Part shown: in pieces, positions 8,349 to 16,359 of the stretch
Layout: each line of letters opens with the position of its first letter
Position numbering within the stretch: the first letter of the stretch is position 1
Source of the DNA: Bifidobacterium lemurum
GTDB lineage: Bacteria; Actinomycetota; Actinomycetes; Actinomycetales; Bifidobacteriaceae
NCBI RefSeq assembly: GCF_014898175.1
Contig: NZ_CP062948.1
Location: 558,001-622,000 of the forward strand
Direction of reading: 5' to 3'
DNA: 64,000 nucleotides
Program-made: the position numbers and the translations under genes
The notes under the pieces: model-generated
The model's input: the letters and a program-made list of their open reading frames with translations, nothing else
The model's database searches: none
Told to the model about the DNA's origin: nothing

Positions 8349-9033
8349 GGCCGTAGACGTTTTGGTAGCGGTCGTTAAGCCTATCGATGTCTTCCTGCGC
8401 GATCGGGATGATCTCGCCGAGCTGCTTGGCGGCCCACATGGTGTGCGCGACCTCTTCGGTCATGGCGGCGGCTTTGACGGCGGCTTCCGCGTCCTTGCCG
8501 ATGGTGAAGGGACCGTGGTTCTGCATGAGGACGGCCGGGGACTTGGGATACTTCTTGAGCGTCTCCACGACGCCTTCGCCGATGGCTTCGGAGCCGATGA
8601 GGCGGAAGGGGCCGACGGGGACTTCGCCGCCGAACTCGTCGCCCATCATGGTCAGGCCGCACGGCACGTTCTGGCCGGTGGCGGCCCAGGCGGTGGCGTA
8701 GGTGGAGTGGGTGTGCACCACGCCGTACACGTCGGGCATGTGGCGGTAGATGTAGGCATGGGAGGCGGTGTCGGAGGACGGGGCTTCGGAGCCGTCGACC
8801 ACGTTGCCGTCGAGGTCGCACACGACCATGGAGCTCGGGGTGAGGTATTCGTAGCGCAGGCCGGAGGGCTTGATCACGAACAGGTCGGCGGTTTTCAAAC
8901 GCTGGGACACGTTGCCCGCGGTCCACACGACGAGGTTCCACTTGATCAGCTGGTCGTGCAGGGTGGCGACGATCTCGCGCACCTGCTTGACTTCGGCGCG
9001 CACTTCGGGACCGTAATCAGCCAAAGTTGCCAT
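8341..9033 (-). CDS. araD: L-ribulose-5-phosphate 4-epimerase
   Basis: Class II aldolase/epimerase of 230 residues that converts L-ribulose 5-phosphate to D-xylulose 5-phosphate, the entry point to the bifid shunt. Visible family features are NLVVWTAGNVSQR, the KPSG phosphate-binding segment, the zinc-site histidines in VVHTHSTYATAWA and the late QNHGPFTIG. It is the middle gene of araB-araD-araA, with AAGGAAGGAACAACA before its ATG at 9033. It is separated by 153 bp from araB and 259 bp from araA, and each gap carries a stem-loop element. Confidence 0.95.
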   Translation of the reverse strand: MATLADYGPEVRAEVKQVREIVATLHDQLIKWNLVVWTAGNVSQRLKTADLFVIKPSGLRYEYLTPSSMVVCDLDGNVVDGSEAPSSDTASHAYIYRHMPDVYGVVHTHSTYATAWAATGQNVPCGLTMMGDEFGGEVPVGPFRLIGSEAIGEGVVETLKKYPKSPAVLMQNHGPFTIGKDAEAAVKAAAMTEEVAHTMWAAKQLGEIIPIAQEDIDRLNDRYQNVYGQH

Positions 9034-9082
9034 TGTTGTTCCTTCCTTTTGCGGATGTCTTGGATTGTTCAGTTATGTTCAG

Positions 9083-9203
9083 CGCTCTTCCAGCGCTGGG
9101 AGGCGGTGATGCGTGTGTCATCAAGGCGCACTGAGGGAAGGCATACGAAGGTATGTCGACCGAGGAGCAACGCGGATGACACTCCATCACCGCTCTTCCA
9201 GCG
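9083..9203 (-). terminator. Stem-loop overlapping the araB stop codon
   Basis: Arms at 9103-9122 and 9175-9193 (GCGGTGATG...GTGTCATC, imperfect) include the araB stop at 9187-9189. The 13-mer CGCTCTTCCAGCG from the end of araB is also repeated directly at 9083-9095. The loop carries GGCATACGAAGGTATGTC and CAACGCGGA, matching the araD element in layout. Confidence 0.5.
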
Positions 9204-10824
9204 GGATGGCGGCGATGGCGGCGTGTTCAATCGGCAGCCCCTTGGTGAAGCGGTCGAAGAAGTCTTCGAAGCCGACCACGTCCTGGGCGTCGGGCGCTTC
9301 GGTGGTGGAGGCGGCGTCGGCGAAGACGCGTTCGTCGAGGTAGGCGTCGAGGGCGGTGTCAGCATGCCACAGGTAGTCGGCGAGCACGGCCATGCCCCAT
9401 GCGCCGCCTTCGGCGGCGGTGGCCATCACCTTGATGGGGGTGTTGAACGCGGCGGCGAGGATCTTCTGCGCGACCTTGGGGGTGGTGAAGATGCCGCCGT
9501 GGCCCACGAGGGAGTCGACCTGCACGTGCTCGTCCTTGGTCATCACGTCCATGCCGATTTTGACCGGGGAGAACGCGGAGAACAGCTGGGCGCGCATGAA
9601 GTTGCCGAGGTTCATGTTGGCTTCCGGTCCACGGGCGAAGACGAGTCGGCCTTCGGAAAGTCCGGCGAGGAATTCGCCGGCGCGGAAGGGATAGTTGATG
9701 AGGCCGCCGGCGTTGCGGTCCACGTCGTCGGCGATGGCCGCGCGGAACAGGGTGCCATACAGGGTGCCGGCGTCGACGGGGGTGCCGAGCGCTTCGGCGA
9801 ACTGGCCGAAGAGTCCGACCCAGGCGTTGAGGTCGGAGGTGAAGTTGTTGGCGTGGCTCATGCCCGCGAGGTCGCCGGCCGGGGTGGTGACGAGGTCGAC
9901 TTCGGGGTGCAGGCGTTCCAGCTTGCGCTCCAGCACGACCATCGCGAAGATCGAGGTGCCGGCGGAGACGTTGCCGGTGCGCACGCGCACGGAGTTGGTG
10001 GCGACCATGCCGGTGCCCGCGTCGCCTTCCGGCGGGGCGAGCACGACGCCCGGCTGCAGGGTGCCGGTCGGGTCGAGCAGGGCCGCGCCTTCGGCGGTCA
10101 GTTCGCCGGCGGGGGTGCCGGCGACGAGCGGTTCGGGCAGCAGGTCCTCGAGCGTCCACGGCTGCGCGGCGACTTCGGGCAATGCGTTGAACTGCTTGAC
10201 GAATTCGGTCTCCCACGTGTGGGTGGTCGGGTCGATGGGGAACATGCCGGAGGCGTCGCCCACGCCGAGCACCTTCTTGCCGGTGAGCTTCCAGTGCACG
10301 TAGCCGGCGAGCGTGGTGAAGAAGGCGACCTTGCCGACGTGCTCCTCGTTGTTGAGCACGGCCTGGTAGAGGTGCGCGATGCTCCAGCGTTCGGGAATGT
10401 TGTACTGGAACAGTTCGGAGAGTTTCTCGTGGGCCTCGTGGGTGTTGGTGTTCTGCCAGGTGCGGAACGGCACGAGCAGCTCGCCGGCCTCGTCGAAGGC
10501 GAGGTAGCCGTGCATCATGGCGGAGAAGCCGATATGGCCCACATGGGTGAGCTTTTCGCCGTAGGCTTTTTCGACGTCGCCGGCCATGGCGGCGTACGCG
10601 GTCTGCAGACCGGTCCAGATCTCCTCGACGGAGTAGCTCCACAGGCCGTCTTCCAAGTGGCTGGCCCATCCGAAGTCGCCGGAGGCGATGGTGGCGTAGG
10701 TGTCGTCGATGAGCACCGCCTTGATGCGGGTGGAGCCGAATTCGATGCCGAGCGAGGTTTTGCCCGCGCGGATCTTCTCGGCGATGGTGGCGACCCGCTC
10801 AGCGGCGTTTTCCGTTGCTGCCAT
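9187..10824 (-). CDS. araB: L-ribulokinase
   Basis: FGGY-type sugar kinase of about 545 residues that phosphorylates L-ribulose with ATP. The N-terminal ATPase segment reads LGIEFGSTRIKAVLIDD. The EGGAWGMAVLADYL region near the C-terminus and the position upstream of araD and araA confirm AraB. I place the start at the ATG at 10824 (MAATENAAER), with AAAGGAG eight bases upstream; a longer in-frame reading from 10941 would run through the promoter and operators. First gene of the araBDA operon, with TTGTGA-17-TACAAT and three LacI-type operators upstream, so repression in the absence of arabinose is likely. Confidence 0.96.
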   Translation of the reverse strand: MAATENAAERVATIAEKIRAGKTSLGIEFGSTRIKAVLIDDTYATIASGDFGWASHLEDGLWSYSVEEIWTGLQTAYAAMAGDVEKAYGEKLTHVGHIGFSAMMHGYLAFDEAGELLVPFRTWQNTNTHEAHEKLSELFQYNIPERWSIAHLYQAVLNNEEHVGKVAFFTTLAGYVHWKLTGKKVLGVGDASGMFPIDPTTHTWETEFVKQFNALPEVAAQPWTLEDLLPEPLVAGTPAGELTAEGAALLDPTGTLQPGVVLAPPEGDAGTGMVATNSVRVRTGNVSAGTSIFAMVVLERKLERLHPEVDLVTTPAGDLAGMSHANNFTSDLNAWVGLFGQFAEALGTPVDAGTLYGTLFRAAIADDVDRNAGGLINYPFRAGEFLAGLSEGRLVFARGPEANMNLGNFMRAQLFSAFSPVKIGMDVMTKDEHVQVDSLVGHGGIFTTPKVAQKILAAAFNTPIKVMATAAEGGAWGMAVLADYLWHADTALDAYLDERVFADAASTTEAPDAQDVVGFEDFFDRFTKGLPIEHAAIAAIPLEER

Positions 10825-10875
10825 ATGTGGACTCCTTTGGTCGATCGCGCGGCCGTCCGCGGTGATCGCTGGTTC

Positions 10876-10968
10876 TTTCAGGCGCTCACAGTTCCCGTCC
10901 TCGGAAGTCCTGTTAGCGCTCACAATCTTGCCGATACACATTGTACCGGTTCCTGTGAGCGTTCACAA
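10876..10968 (-). promoter_or_regulatory. araB promoter with three LacI-type operators
   Basis: On the minus strand, -35 TTGTGA (10963-10968), 17-bp spacer, -10 TACAAT (10940-10945). Operators of the TGTGAGCGCTCACA type lie at 10953-10968 (overlapping the -35), 10911-10926 (just after the start of transcription) and 10876-10891 (one good half-site). The same motif stands before the divergently spaced regulator gene, at 12483-12494. Confidence 0.82.
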
Positions 10969-11024
10969 CCTCGTCGTGTCCCACGCCATCCCCAAATCCT
11001 CCGCGACATCATCACCACTCCATC

Positions 11025-11225
11025 CATCGTGCGGTACATGGTGCGGTCCATCATGCGGTGGTGCCCATCGTGCGGTGACCCCATGGTGCGGTGGGTTGGA
11101 ATTTCAACGTTTTCAAGGCACCGCACCATGGAAAGTACCGCACGATGGGCACACCGCACGATGGACCGCACCATGCGATCACCACACACAGTATGATCAC
11201 CGCACCATGCGATCACCGCACCGCG
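11025..11225. repeat. Ten-fold CATSRTGCGGT array forming a giant inverted repeat
   Basis: The 11-mer CATSRTGCGGT occurs five times forward (11025, 11037, 11049, 11066, 11082). It then occurs reversed at 11120, 11137, 11153, 11165 and 11199, with a partial copy at 11215. Spacings mirror each other, so 11037-11093 pairs with 11119-11175 as arms of about 57 bp around a loop of about 25 nt. The array fills the gap between the regulator's stop and the araB promoter. No gene is seen in 10825-11236. Confidence 0.85.
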
Positions 11226-11236
11226 GAACGAAACAT

Positions 11237-12352
11237 TTACCGGCGCGGGGCGGGGCCCAGGGAACGACGATTGACCACTTCGGCGGGAATAAGCCCCACG
11301 CCATGCTGGCTGGTCAGGAACCCCGAATCCGCGCCCTCCCCCAGCAATCGCAGCACCTCGCGCATGGCGGCCACGCCCAGCCCTTCGAAGTCGGAACGCA
11401 CGGTGGTCAGCGGCGGATACATATTGTCCATGGCGGCCATGTCGTCGAATCCGACCAGACTCACATCCTGCGGAATACGCAGCCCATGCTCGTGCAGGGC
11501 GCGGGCGACTCCTACGGCCTGACTGTCGTTCGCGGTCACCACAACCGTGGGCAGGGCGACGCCGTCGCGCCCATACTCGTCGATCATATGGTTCATCTGC
11601 GCGTACGCCTCGGAGGAATCCCACGTATGGCAACGCACCACGCGCATGTCGATGGAGCTGGCCGCGGAGAGTTTGCGCCACGCGTCCAAACGGGTGTGGG
11701 CGTCGCGCCATTCGTTGGGCCCGGCGAAATACACGGCGCTTTTATGCCCGTACTCGACCAGCAGCCGCACCACGTCGGCCATCGCCCCCCATTGGTCGAT
11801 GCCGACCAGGGCGGTGCGGCGGCGGTCGGGCGCGGCGATCAGGCCCAGCCCCTCACGCACGGTCATCTGCCCATGGGTGGAGGTGACGATCACGCGTGGC
11901 TGGCTCACCTTGACGCGGCAGGCGGCGGCGAACATCACGTCGGTCGGCGTCAGGAAGATGAACGCGTCCACGTTCTGCTCGTTGAACGTATCGGTGAGGT
12001 TGTTGAAGTCGGCCTGCGTGCACAGGGCCTCGTGCACCATCATCACCGACATGAACAGGCCGTGGTCGCGCGCCATCGACTCAATGGAGGTGATGGCGGA
12101 GATCGGACCGAAGAATTTGAGGCCGCCGGCGATCAGACCAATGGTGCGCGAGCGGCGCGAGGCCAACGCGCGCGCCGAATTCGAGGGGCGGTAGCCGAGT
12201 TGTTTGATGGCCTCCTGCACGCGGGCGCGCGTCGCATCGGAGACGTCGGGCGAATCGTTGATCACGCGGGAAACGGTCTGATGGCTCACACCGGCGAGTT
12301 TGGCCACCTCGAACATCGAAGGCCGTTTGCCTGTTGTGCGGCTTGCTGCCAT
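11237..12352 (-). CDS. LacI-family regulator of arabinose genes (AraR/AraQ-like)
   Basis: Repressor of about 371 residues with helix-turn-helix PSMFEVAKLAGVSHQTVSRV and the LacI hinge ARALASRRSRTIGLI. I chose the ATG at 12352, preceded by GGGGAGG; ATGs at 12379 and 12445 are possible longer starts. A TGAGCGCTCA palindrome at its own promoter, and three copies at araB, point to autoregulation and control of araBDA. In bifidobacteria LacI proteins of this type are known to control arabinose and central sugar genes; which named regulator this one is cannot be settled from sequence alone. Confidence 0.88.
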   Translation of the reverse strand: MAASRTTGKRPSMFEVAKLAGVSHQTVSRVINDSPDVSDATRARVQEAIKQLGYRPSNSARALASRRSRTIGLIAGGLKFFGPISAITSIESMARDHGLFMSVMMVHEALCTQADFNNLTDTFNEQNVDAFIFLTPTDVMFAAACRVKVSQPRVIVTSTHGQMTVREGLGLIAAPDRRRTALVGIDQWGAMADVVRLLVEYGHKSAVYFAGPNEWRDAHTRLDAWRKLSAASSIDMRVVRCHTWDSSEAYAQMNHMIDEYGRDGVALPTVVVTANDSQAVGVARALHEHGLRIPQDVSLVGFDDMAAMDNMYPPLTTVRSDFEGLGVAAMREVLRLLGEGADSGFLTSQHGVGLIPAEVVNRRSLGPAPRR

Positions 12353-12482
12353 ATCCCGAACCTCCCCGCTGGGCGTCATCGCACGGATGCGTTTGCGAAC
12401 GGCGTTGCGCGAATCTCGCAGGCGACGCCCGTACTCGTCGCTCACGGCAATGCGAGCCCGTCGCGTCCCGCACCCAAAAAAC

Positions 12483-12501
12483 GTGAGCGCTCACAATTGT
12501 A
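12483..12501 (-). promoter_or_regulatory. Operator and -10 box before the ara regulator
   Basis: Perfect 12-bp palindrome GTGAGCGCTCAC (12483-12494) directly after a minus-strand TACAAT (12496-12501). It matches the araB operators. A bound repressor would cover the start of transcription, giving negative autoregulation. The -35 is weak. Confidence 0.7.
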
Positions 12502-12583
12502 CATCCTCAACCATGCGCCCCATGTACCCCGTGTATCCCGCGTTACATGACGCAGCCAGACGACCCCATGGCAGGCGGTTTTC

Positions 12584-12688
12584 GAGTTTGGTGTGTCGCC
12601 TCGCCGAGCCTCGCCCAAGTAAAACGATTGATTTTCGAGTTTGGTGTGCGAAATCGGCTCCGTCGGGAGAACCGGCCACACCAAACTC
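12584..12688 (-). repeat. 105-bp structured repeat, copy 2 of 3
   Basis: Same element as 3691-3795 in the opposite orientation: outer arms GAGTTTGGTGTG and CACACCAAACTC, internal GAGTTTGGTGTG at 12637-12648, total 105 bp. The gap 12353-12791 otherwise holds only the regulator's promoter. Confidence 0.85.
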
Positions 12689-12791
12689 GCGCCTCCTACA
12701 GTGAAGATACGTCCCAGACCCAATCAACGCCATCCTTTTGCGCGCGTTGGAGGAGCGGAAGGGCATAGCACACGGCCGGGCCGAGGTGGGA

Positions 12792-13640
12792 TTATCGCAG
12801 TTTCCAGCTGACGCGATGCAAAGGAGTGACGCCATGCTCGACGATGGCGGCGCGGTGCGCGGCGGAACCATAGCCCTTGTTATGGGCCCATTCGTAAGGC
12901 GCGTACCGCGGATTGCCCTGCGCGATCGAGGTCATCAGACGGTCACGCGTCACCTTGGCGATCACTGCCGCCGCGGCGACCGTGGCGCAATGCTGGTCGC
13001 CCTTGACTTTGGTGGTCACCTGCGCGGGAATCGGCACTGACGGCGCGTCGAAGGTGTTGAGCGCCTTGGTGATGTAGTCGCTGGGACCGTCGAGAATCGC
13101 GCCCACACGCACGTTGGACCTGTCGAACAGATCCACGACGCCGAACGCGTCGCGACCGCCACGTCCGTTTCGCGCAGCCGAAACGTCCGGGGCGTTCGAG
13201 TCGGTTTCCATAACGCCCACGGCCGCCGAGCCATCCGCGAAACCGGCTGGCGCGGTGGCCCCCATACCCGCGCCGTCGCCGAGTCCCAGGTCACGTTCGA
13301 CCTGATTGAGGGCGCGCAGGGCGGCCACACCCAACGCGTAGGTGATGCCCCACTCGTCGATTTCCGTATTGCCGGCCTGTCCGACCGCATAGGCGGCCGG
13401 CCATGCGCACAGTTCGTCGAACATGGCTTCACGGCGATGTTCGGTGAGCATTTTGGAATCGGCCACGCCGGCGGGGACCTCCAGCGCGGGCAGATCCCGC
13501 GTCCAGATCGCGGCGCAGCCGACCATCACCGGCCCGGCGAGCGCGCCGCGGCCGACCTCGTCGAATCCTACGATCAGGTCGAAGCCGCGGGCCGCGAGCT
13601 GGCGTTCCAGGTCGAGCGTGGGCGTCACGGAGACGCTCAT
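12792..13640 (-). CDS. rnhB: Ribonuclease HII
   Basis: Endonuclease that cuts the RNA strand of RNA-DNA hybrids and removes misincorporated ribonucleotides. About 282 residues; catalytic motif GFDEVGRGALAGPV near residue 25, then VADSKML and the closing AAIVEHGVTPLHRVSWK. It has a Gly/Ala-rich insertion of roughly 60 residues in the middle (LGLGDGAGMGATAPAG onward), longer than in the E. coli enzyme. Start at 13640 (MSVSVTPT). Its ATG overlaps the lepB stop (ATGA), which suggests translational coupling. A longer frame upstream overlaps lepB and is not real. Confidence 0.94.
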   Translation of the reverse strand: MSVSVTPTLDLERQLAARGFDLIVGFDEVGRGALAGPVMVGCAAIWTRDLPALEVPAGVADSKMLTEHRREAMFDELCAWPAAYAVGQAGNTEIDEWGITYALGVAALRALNQVERDLGLGDGAGMGATAPAGFADGSAAVGVMETDSNAPDVSAARNGRGGRDAFGVVDLFDRSNVRVGAILDGPSDYITKALNTFDAPSVPIPAQVTTKVKGDQHCATVAAAAVIAKVTRDRLMTSIAQGNPRYAPYEWAHNKGYGSAAHRAAIVEHGVTPLHRVSWKLR

Positions 13641-14596
13641 TGCGACGCTCCGGAGACGCCGAGAAGCATGGTGACGGACGCATCGGCCGAATCCACCGAA
13701 TCGGATGAGCCGCCGGACGCGTCGCCGTCGGACACGTCGGCGAACACCTCGTGATGCGCGTCCAACAGGCCGATGCGGTCCAACGGCCAGTAGCGGATCA
13801 ACCCCACGCCGACCACATCGCTGATGGGCACCAGCCCGTTCGAGCCGTCGTCCTGGTGGAAGCGTGAGTCGGCGGAGCTGGAGCGGTTGTCGCCCATGAC
13901 GAACACATGGCCTTCGGTGACGGTCACGCTGAACGCGAAGCTGGAGGGGTCCACGCCGGGGCGGATGTAGCTGGTTTCGTTGATGGCCACGCCGTTGATG
14001 GTGACGGGCTCGCCTGGCCCTTCGCAGGCGACCACGTCGCCGGGCAGACCGATCAGACGTTTGATGAGATAGTCGCCGACGATGTCGCTGTTCTGCTCGC
14101 TGCTCAGCCAGTTGGCCGGATCGTGGAACACGATCACGTCGCCGCGTTCCAGGTCGAAGACGCCGGGGGTGAGCTTGCTGGTGAGCACGCGGTCGCCGGG
14201 TTCGATGGTGTCCATCATGGATCGGCTGGGAATCGTATACAGTCCGACGAGGAAGATGCGCAGCAGCAGCACGATGATGATGGGGACGCCGCACCAGACC
14301 AGCATGTCGCGGAAGGTGAAGCTGTCGCCGCGCGCCGCCGCGTGTCGGCCGCTCGACGCCGGCGGTGGCACCGGCGTCGGGTCCACGCCGTGGTCGGCGA
14401 CTTGGAAGGTGCGGGCGTCGCGCGCTTCGGTATCGATTGCGTCGGCGTAGGCCTGCGGTTCAGGGAATTGAAATTCGGAGGATTGCGCCGCATAGGACTG
14501 CGTCATGTAAGGCTGGGATGCCCCGGCGGTGATGCGGGAGCCATCGTTCGGCTGCGACGGCGTCGTTTCGTCGCCTGTGGGATTCTCCGGCTGCAT
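13637..14596 (-). CDS. lepB: Signal peptidase I
   Basis: Membrane serine protease that removes signal peptides. A cytoplasmic N-terminal tail of about 100 residues, rich in Pro, Gln and Ser, precedes one membrane helix (GVPIIIVLLLRIFLVGLY). The catalytic Ser lies in IPSRSMMDTI and the general-base Lys in YLIKRLIGLPGDVV; box E is GHVFVMGDNRSSSADSR. I favour the ATG at 14596, with GAGGAGG close upstream, over 14608, which has no visible ribosome site. It sits between rplS and rnhB, a common actinobacterial order. Confidence 0.93.
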   Translation of the reverse strand: MQPENPTGDETTPSQPNDGSRITAGASQPYMTQSYAAQSSEFQFPEPQAYADAIDTEARDARTFQVADHGVDPTPVPPPASSGRHAAARGDSFTFRDMLVWCGVPIIIVLLLRIFLVGLYTIPSRSMMDTIEPGDRVLTSKLTPGVFDLERGDVIVFHDPANWLSSEQNSDIVGDYLIKRLIGLPGDVVACEGPGEPVTINGVAINETSYIRPGVDPSSFAFSVTVTEGHVFVMGDNRSSSADSRFHQDDGSNGLVPISDVVGVGLIRYWPLDRIGLLDAHHEVFADVSDGDASGGSSDSVDSADASVTMLLGVSGASQ

Positions 14597-14649
14597 GTCC
14601 CTCCTCATTGGGCTCGCTTAGGTTTTCCGTGGGCCATCATACCCGCCGA

Positions 14650-14686
14650 AAATGAAAACAGCCCGGAAGCCGAAGCCTCCGGGCTG
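14650..14686 (-). terminator. Intrinsic terminator after rplS
   Basis: On the minus strand CAGCCCGGAGGC pairs with its near-complement across a TTCG-type loop (14659-14686), followed by TTTTC. It lies between rplS and lepB. Confidence 0.8.
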
Positions 14687-14698
14687 AATTTCACAAAC

Positions 14699-15064
14699 TC
14701 ACTTGGCGGAGTTGTCGCGACGCTCGACGATACGAGCGGCCTTGCCACGCAGGGCGCGCAGGTAGTAGAGCTTGGCGCGGCGCACACGGCCCATACGCAC
14801 GAGCTTGATGGAGTCGATCGCCGGGGAGTGCAGCGGGAAGCGGCGCTCCACACCGGTGCCGAAGCTGATCTTGCGCACCACGAAGGTCTCGCGCACGCCA
14901 GAGCCCTGACGGGCGATCACCACGCCGGTGAAGGTCTGGATACGGGAGTTGTTGCCTTCCTTGATCTTCACGTTCACGTCGACGGTGTCGCCGGGACGGA
15001 AGGCCGGGATCTCTTCGGCCGGCTTGACGTGCTTGGCGTCAAATGCCTCAATAGCGTTAACCAT
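14699..15064 (-). CDS. rplS: 50S ribosomal protein L19
   Basis: 121-residue large-subunit protein at the 30S-50S interface. [33 protein letters not shown] and the C-terminal [19 protein letters not shown] are typical. It has its own terminator downstream, so rplS seems mostly transcribed apart from lepB. The 15065-15332 upstream region is GC-rich and can fold (for example GACGGGTT...AACCCGTC), so an autoregulatory leader is possible but not shown. Confidence 0.97.
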   Translation of the reverse strand: MVNAIEAFDAKHVKPAEEIPAFRPGDTVDVNVKIKEGNNSRIQTFTGVVIARQGSGVRETFVVRKISFGTGVERRFPLHSPAIDSIKLVRMGRVRRAKLYYLRALRGKAARIVERRDNSAK

Positions 15065-15332
15065 TGTTGTTCCTCGTTCGCCGCCGCATATCGGCGATAG
15101 GTCGGGGCGTCGCCCGGCGCGAAGCCGTGCGATACGCCTGCATCATCCCCACGGGTCCGCCCGAGGGGAGGTGCCGATCCGCCGGGAGTCGGGCCTTCGC
15201 AGGCCGCCCGGCTGGACCTCGTGTGGGACGGGTTTATGCGGCAACCCGTCTCACAGCACAATCAGCGAACCAGTGTACGCGCCCTCCTCGACCGAAGCAC
15301 AACCTTGACGGCTCGGCGGCGCATGGAAGATC

Positions 15333-15767
15333 CTACGAATTCGATGCCATCAGCTTGGCGACGGCGGCGCGGATGGCGGGTTCGGCCTCGTCGGGCGTGC
15401 GGATGGACTGTACGGACGCCTCGATCGGACACATGCCGGTGTGGGTGCGGTTGAGGATCATCGGCACCAGCGCGTCATAGCTCGCCTCGATGCCGCGGGA
15501 CCGCAGCACGGACAGTCCCGCCTCGCTCATCGTCTGCCCATGCACGGCGGCCACGCCGAGTCTGACGTAGAGCAGCGCCGCGGCCTTGCCGACCACACGA
15601 TCGGCGGCGGAGAATCCATGGATGTCCTGACCGTTGGCCAGCCATTGCAGCAGCGGCCTGACTCCCCGGCCCATGCCGGTGACGGTCTCCACGCCGAGGC
15701 AGGCCGCGCAGCCCAGCGTGGGGTCGCTGGCGAGCGCGGCCTTCGCGCGTTCGATATCGGCGAACAT
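15333..15767 (-). CDS. DUF1893 protein (TM1506-like)
   Basis: 144-residue protein matching the DUF1893 family: GMGRGVRPLLQWLANG, a central DRVVGKAAALLYVRLGV and a C-terminal ILNRTHTGMCPIEASV with a conserved Cys. The founding structure, TM1506, has a cytidine-deaminase-like fold, but no enzyme activity is established. It starts 8 bp after the ECF transporter gene and is the last gene of a three-gene operon. A longer reading frame upstream overlaps the transporter and is not real. Confidence 0.85.
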   Translation of the reverse strand: MFADIERAKAALASDPTLGCAACLGVETVTGMGRGVRPLLQWLANGQDIHGFSAADRVVGKAAALLYVRLGVAAVHGQTMSEAGLSVLRSRGIEASYDALVPMILNRTHTGMCPIEASVQSIRTPDEAEPAIRAAVAKLMASNS

Positions 15768-15775
15768 CGCGCCGC

Positions 15776-16348
15776 TTACCGGCCTGCGGCCGTGCGGCGG
15801 TCCACCAGCCATACGATCAGCGGCAGCAGCGCCCACTGCAGGATGAGGCCCGGCAGTCCGGCGATAACGCTCGTCCAGATGGAGGCGACGGCCACGGTGG
15901 TGTTGCCCAGCGCGAACACGGCGACGAGGATCGCCACGGCGCGCACGGCTCGGCCTGCGATCTGCGCGATTAGCACTTTGGCGACGGTCGGCAGGTTCAC
16001 ACCGCGCAGGAGCCCGGCGAACAGACCGTAGGCCGCCAGTTCGAGGATCATGAACGGCACCATGGCCGGGCCGGGCATGCCGGAGAGCGCGAAGCTGACC
16101 AGAGGGCCGAGCGCGCCGGCGGCGACGCCCGCGTAGGGGCCGGCGAGCAGTCCGACCAGCAGCACCGGCAGATGCATGGGCAGCAGGGTTTCGCCCAGGG
16201 CGGTGCCGAGTCCGAGCGAGGCGCCGGCCATGTGGAAGACCTGAGGCAGGGCGACCGCGCCGACGACGGCGAGCAGCGTGGCCCACACCTGCGTGGTGAC
16301 GGAGGGCAACGGGCGTGCGGTGGAACGGGTGATTGTCGTGGATGTCAT
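15776..16348 (-). CDS. ECF transporter S component (substrate-binding membrane protein)
   Basis: Small integral membrane protein of about 190 residues with five or six helices. The segment ETLLPMHLPVLLVGLLAGP followed by GALGPLVSFALSGMPG is typical of S components of energy-coupling-factor vitamin transporters. No ECF ATPase or T component is nearby, so it would use the shared group II module. Start at 16348 (MTSTTITRS) with AGGAGAAG upstream; it lies 11 bp after the DUF362 gene. The substrate is not known. Confidence 0.8.
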   Translation of the reverse strand: MTSTTITRSTARPLPSVTTQVWATLLAVVGAVALPQVFHMAGASLGLGTALGETLLPMHLPVLLVGLLAGPYAGVAAGALGPLVSFALSGMPGPAMVPFMILELAAYGLFAGLLRGVNLPTVAKVLIAQIAGRAVRAVAILVAVFALGNTTVAVASIWTSVIAGLPGLILQWALLPLIVWLVDRRTAAGR

Positions 16349-16359
16349 ATCTTCTCCTG

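Noticed and set aside
12792-14294. A single 500-residue protein containing RNase HII
   Set aside because: The first part is an Arg-rich out-of-frame reading of lepB; RNase HII starts at 13640.
15065-15332. A defined ribosomal-protein leader RNA upstream of rplS
   Set aside because: The region folds, but I could not match it to a known leader; a covariance search would be needed.
15333-16286. A 317-residue protein ending in DUF1893
   Set aside because: The N-terminal part is an out-of-frame reading of the ECF gene; DUF1893 starts at 15767.
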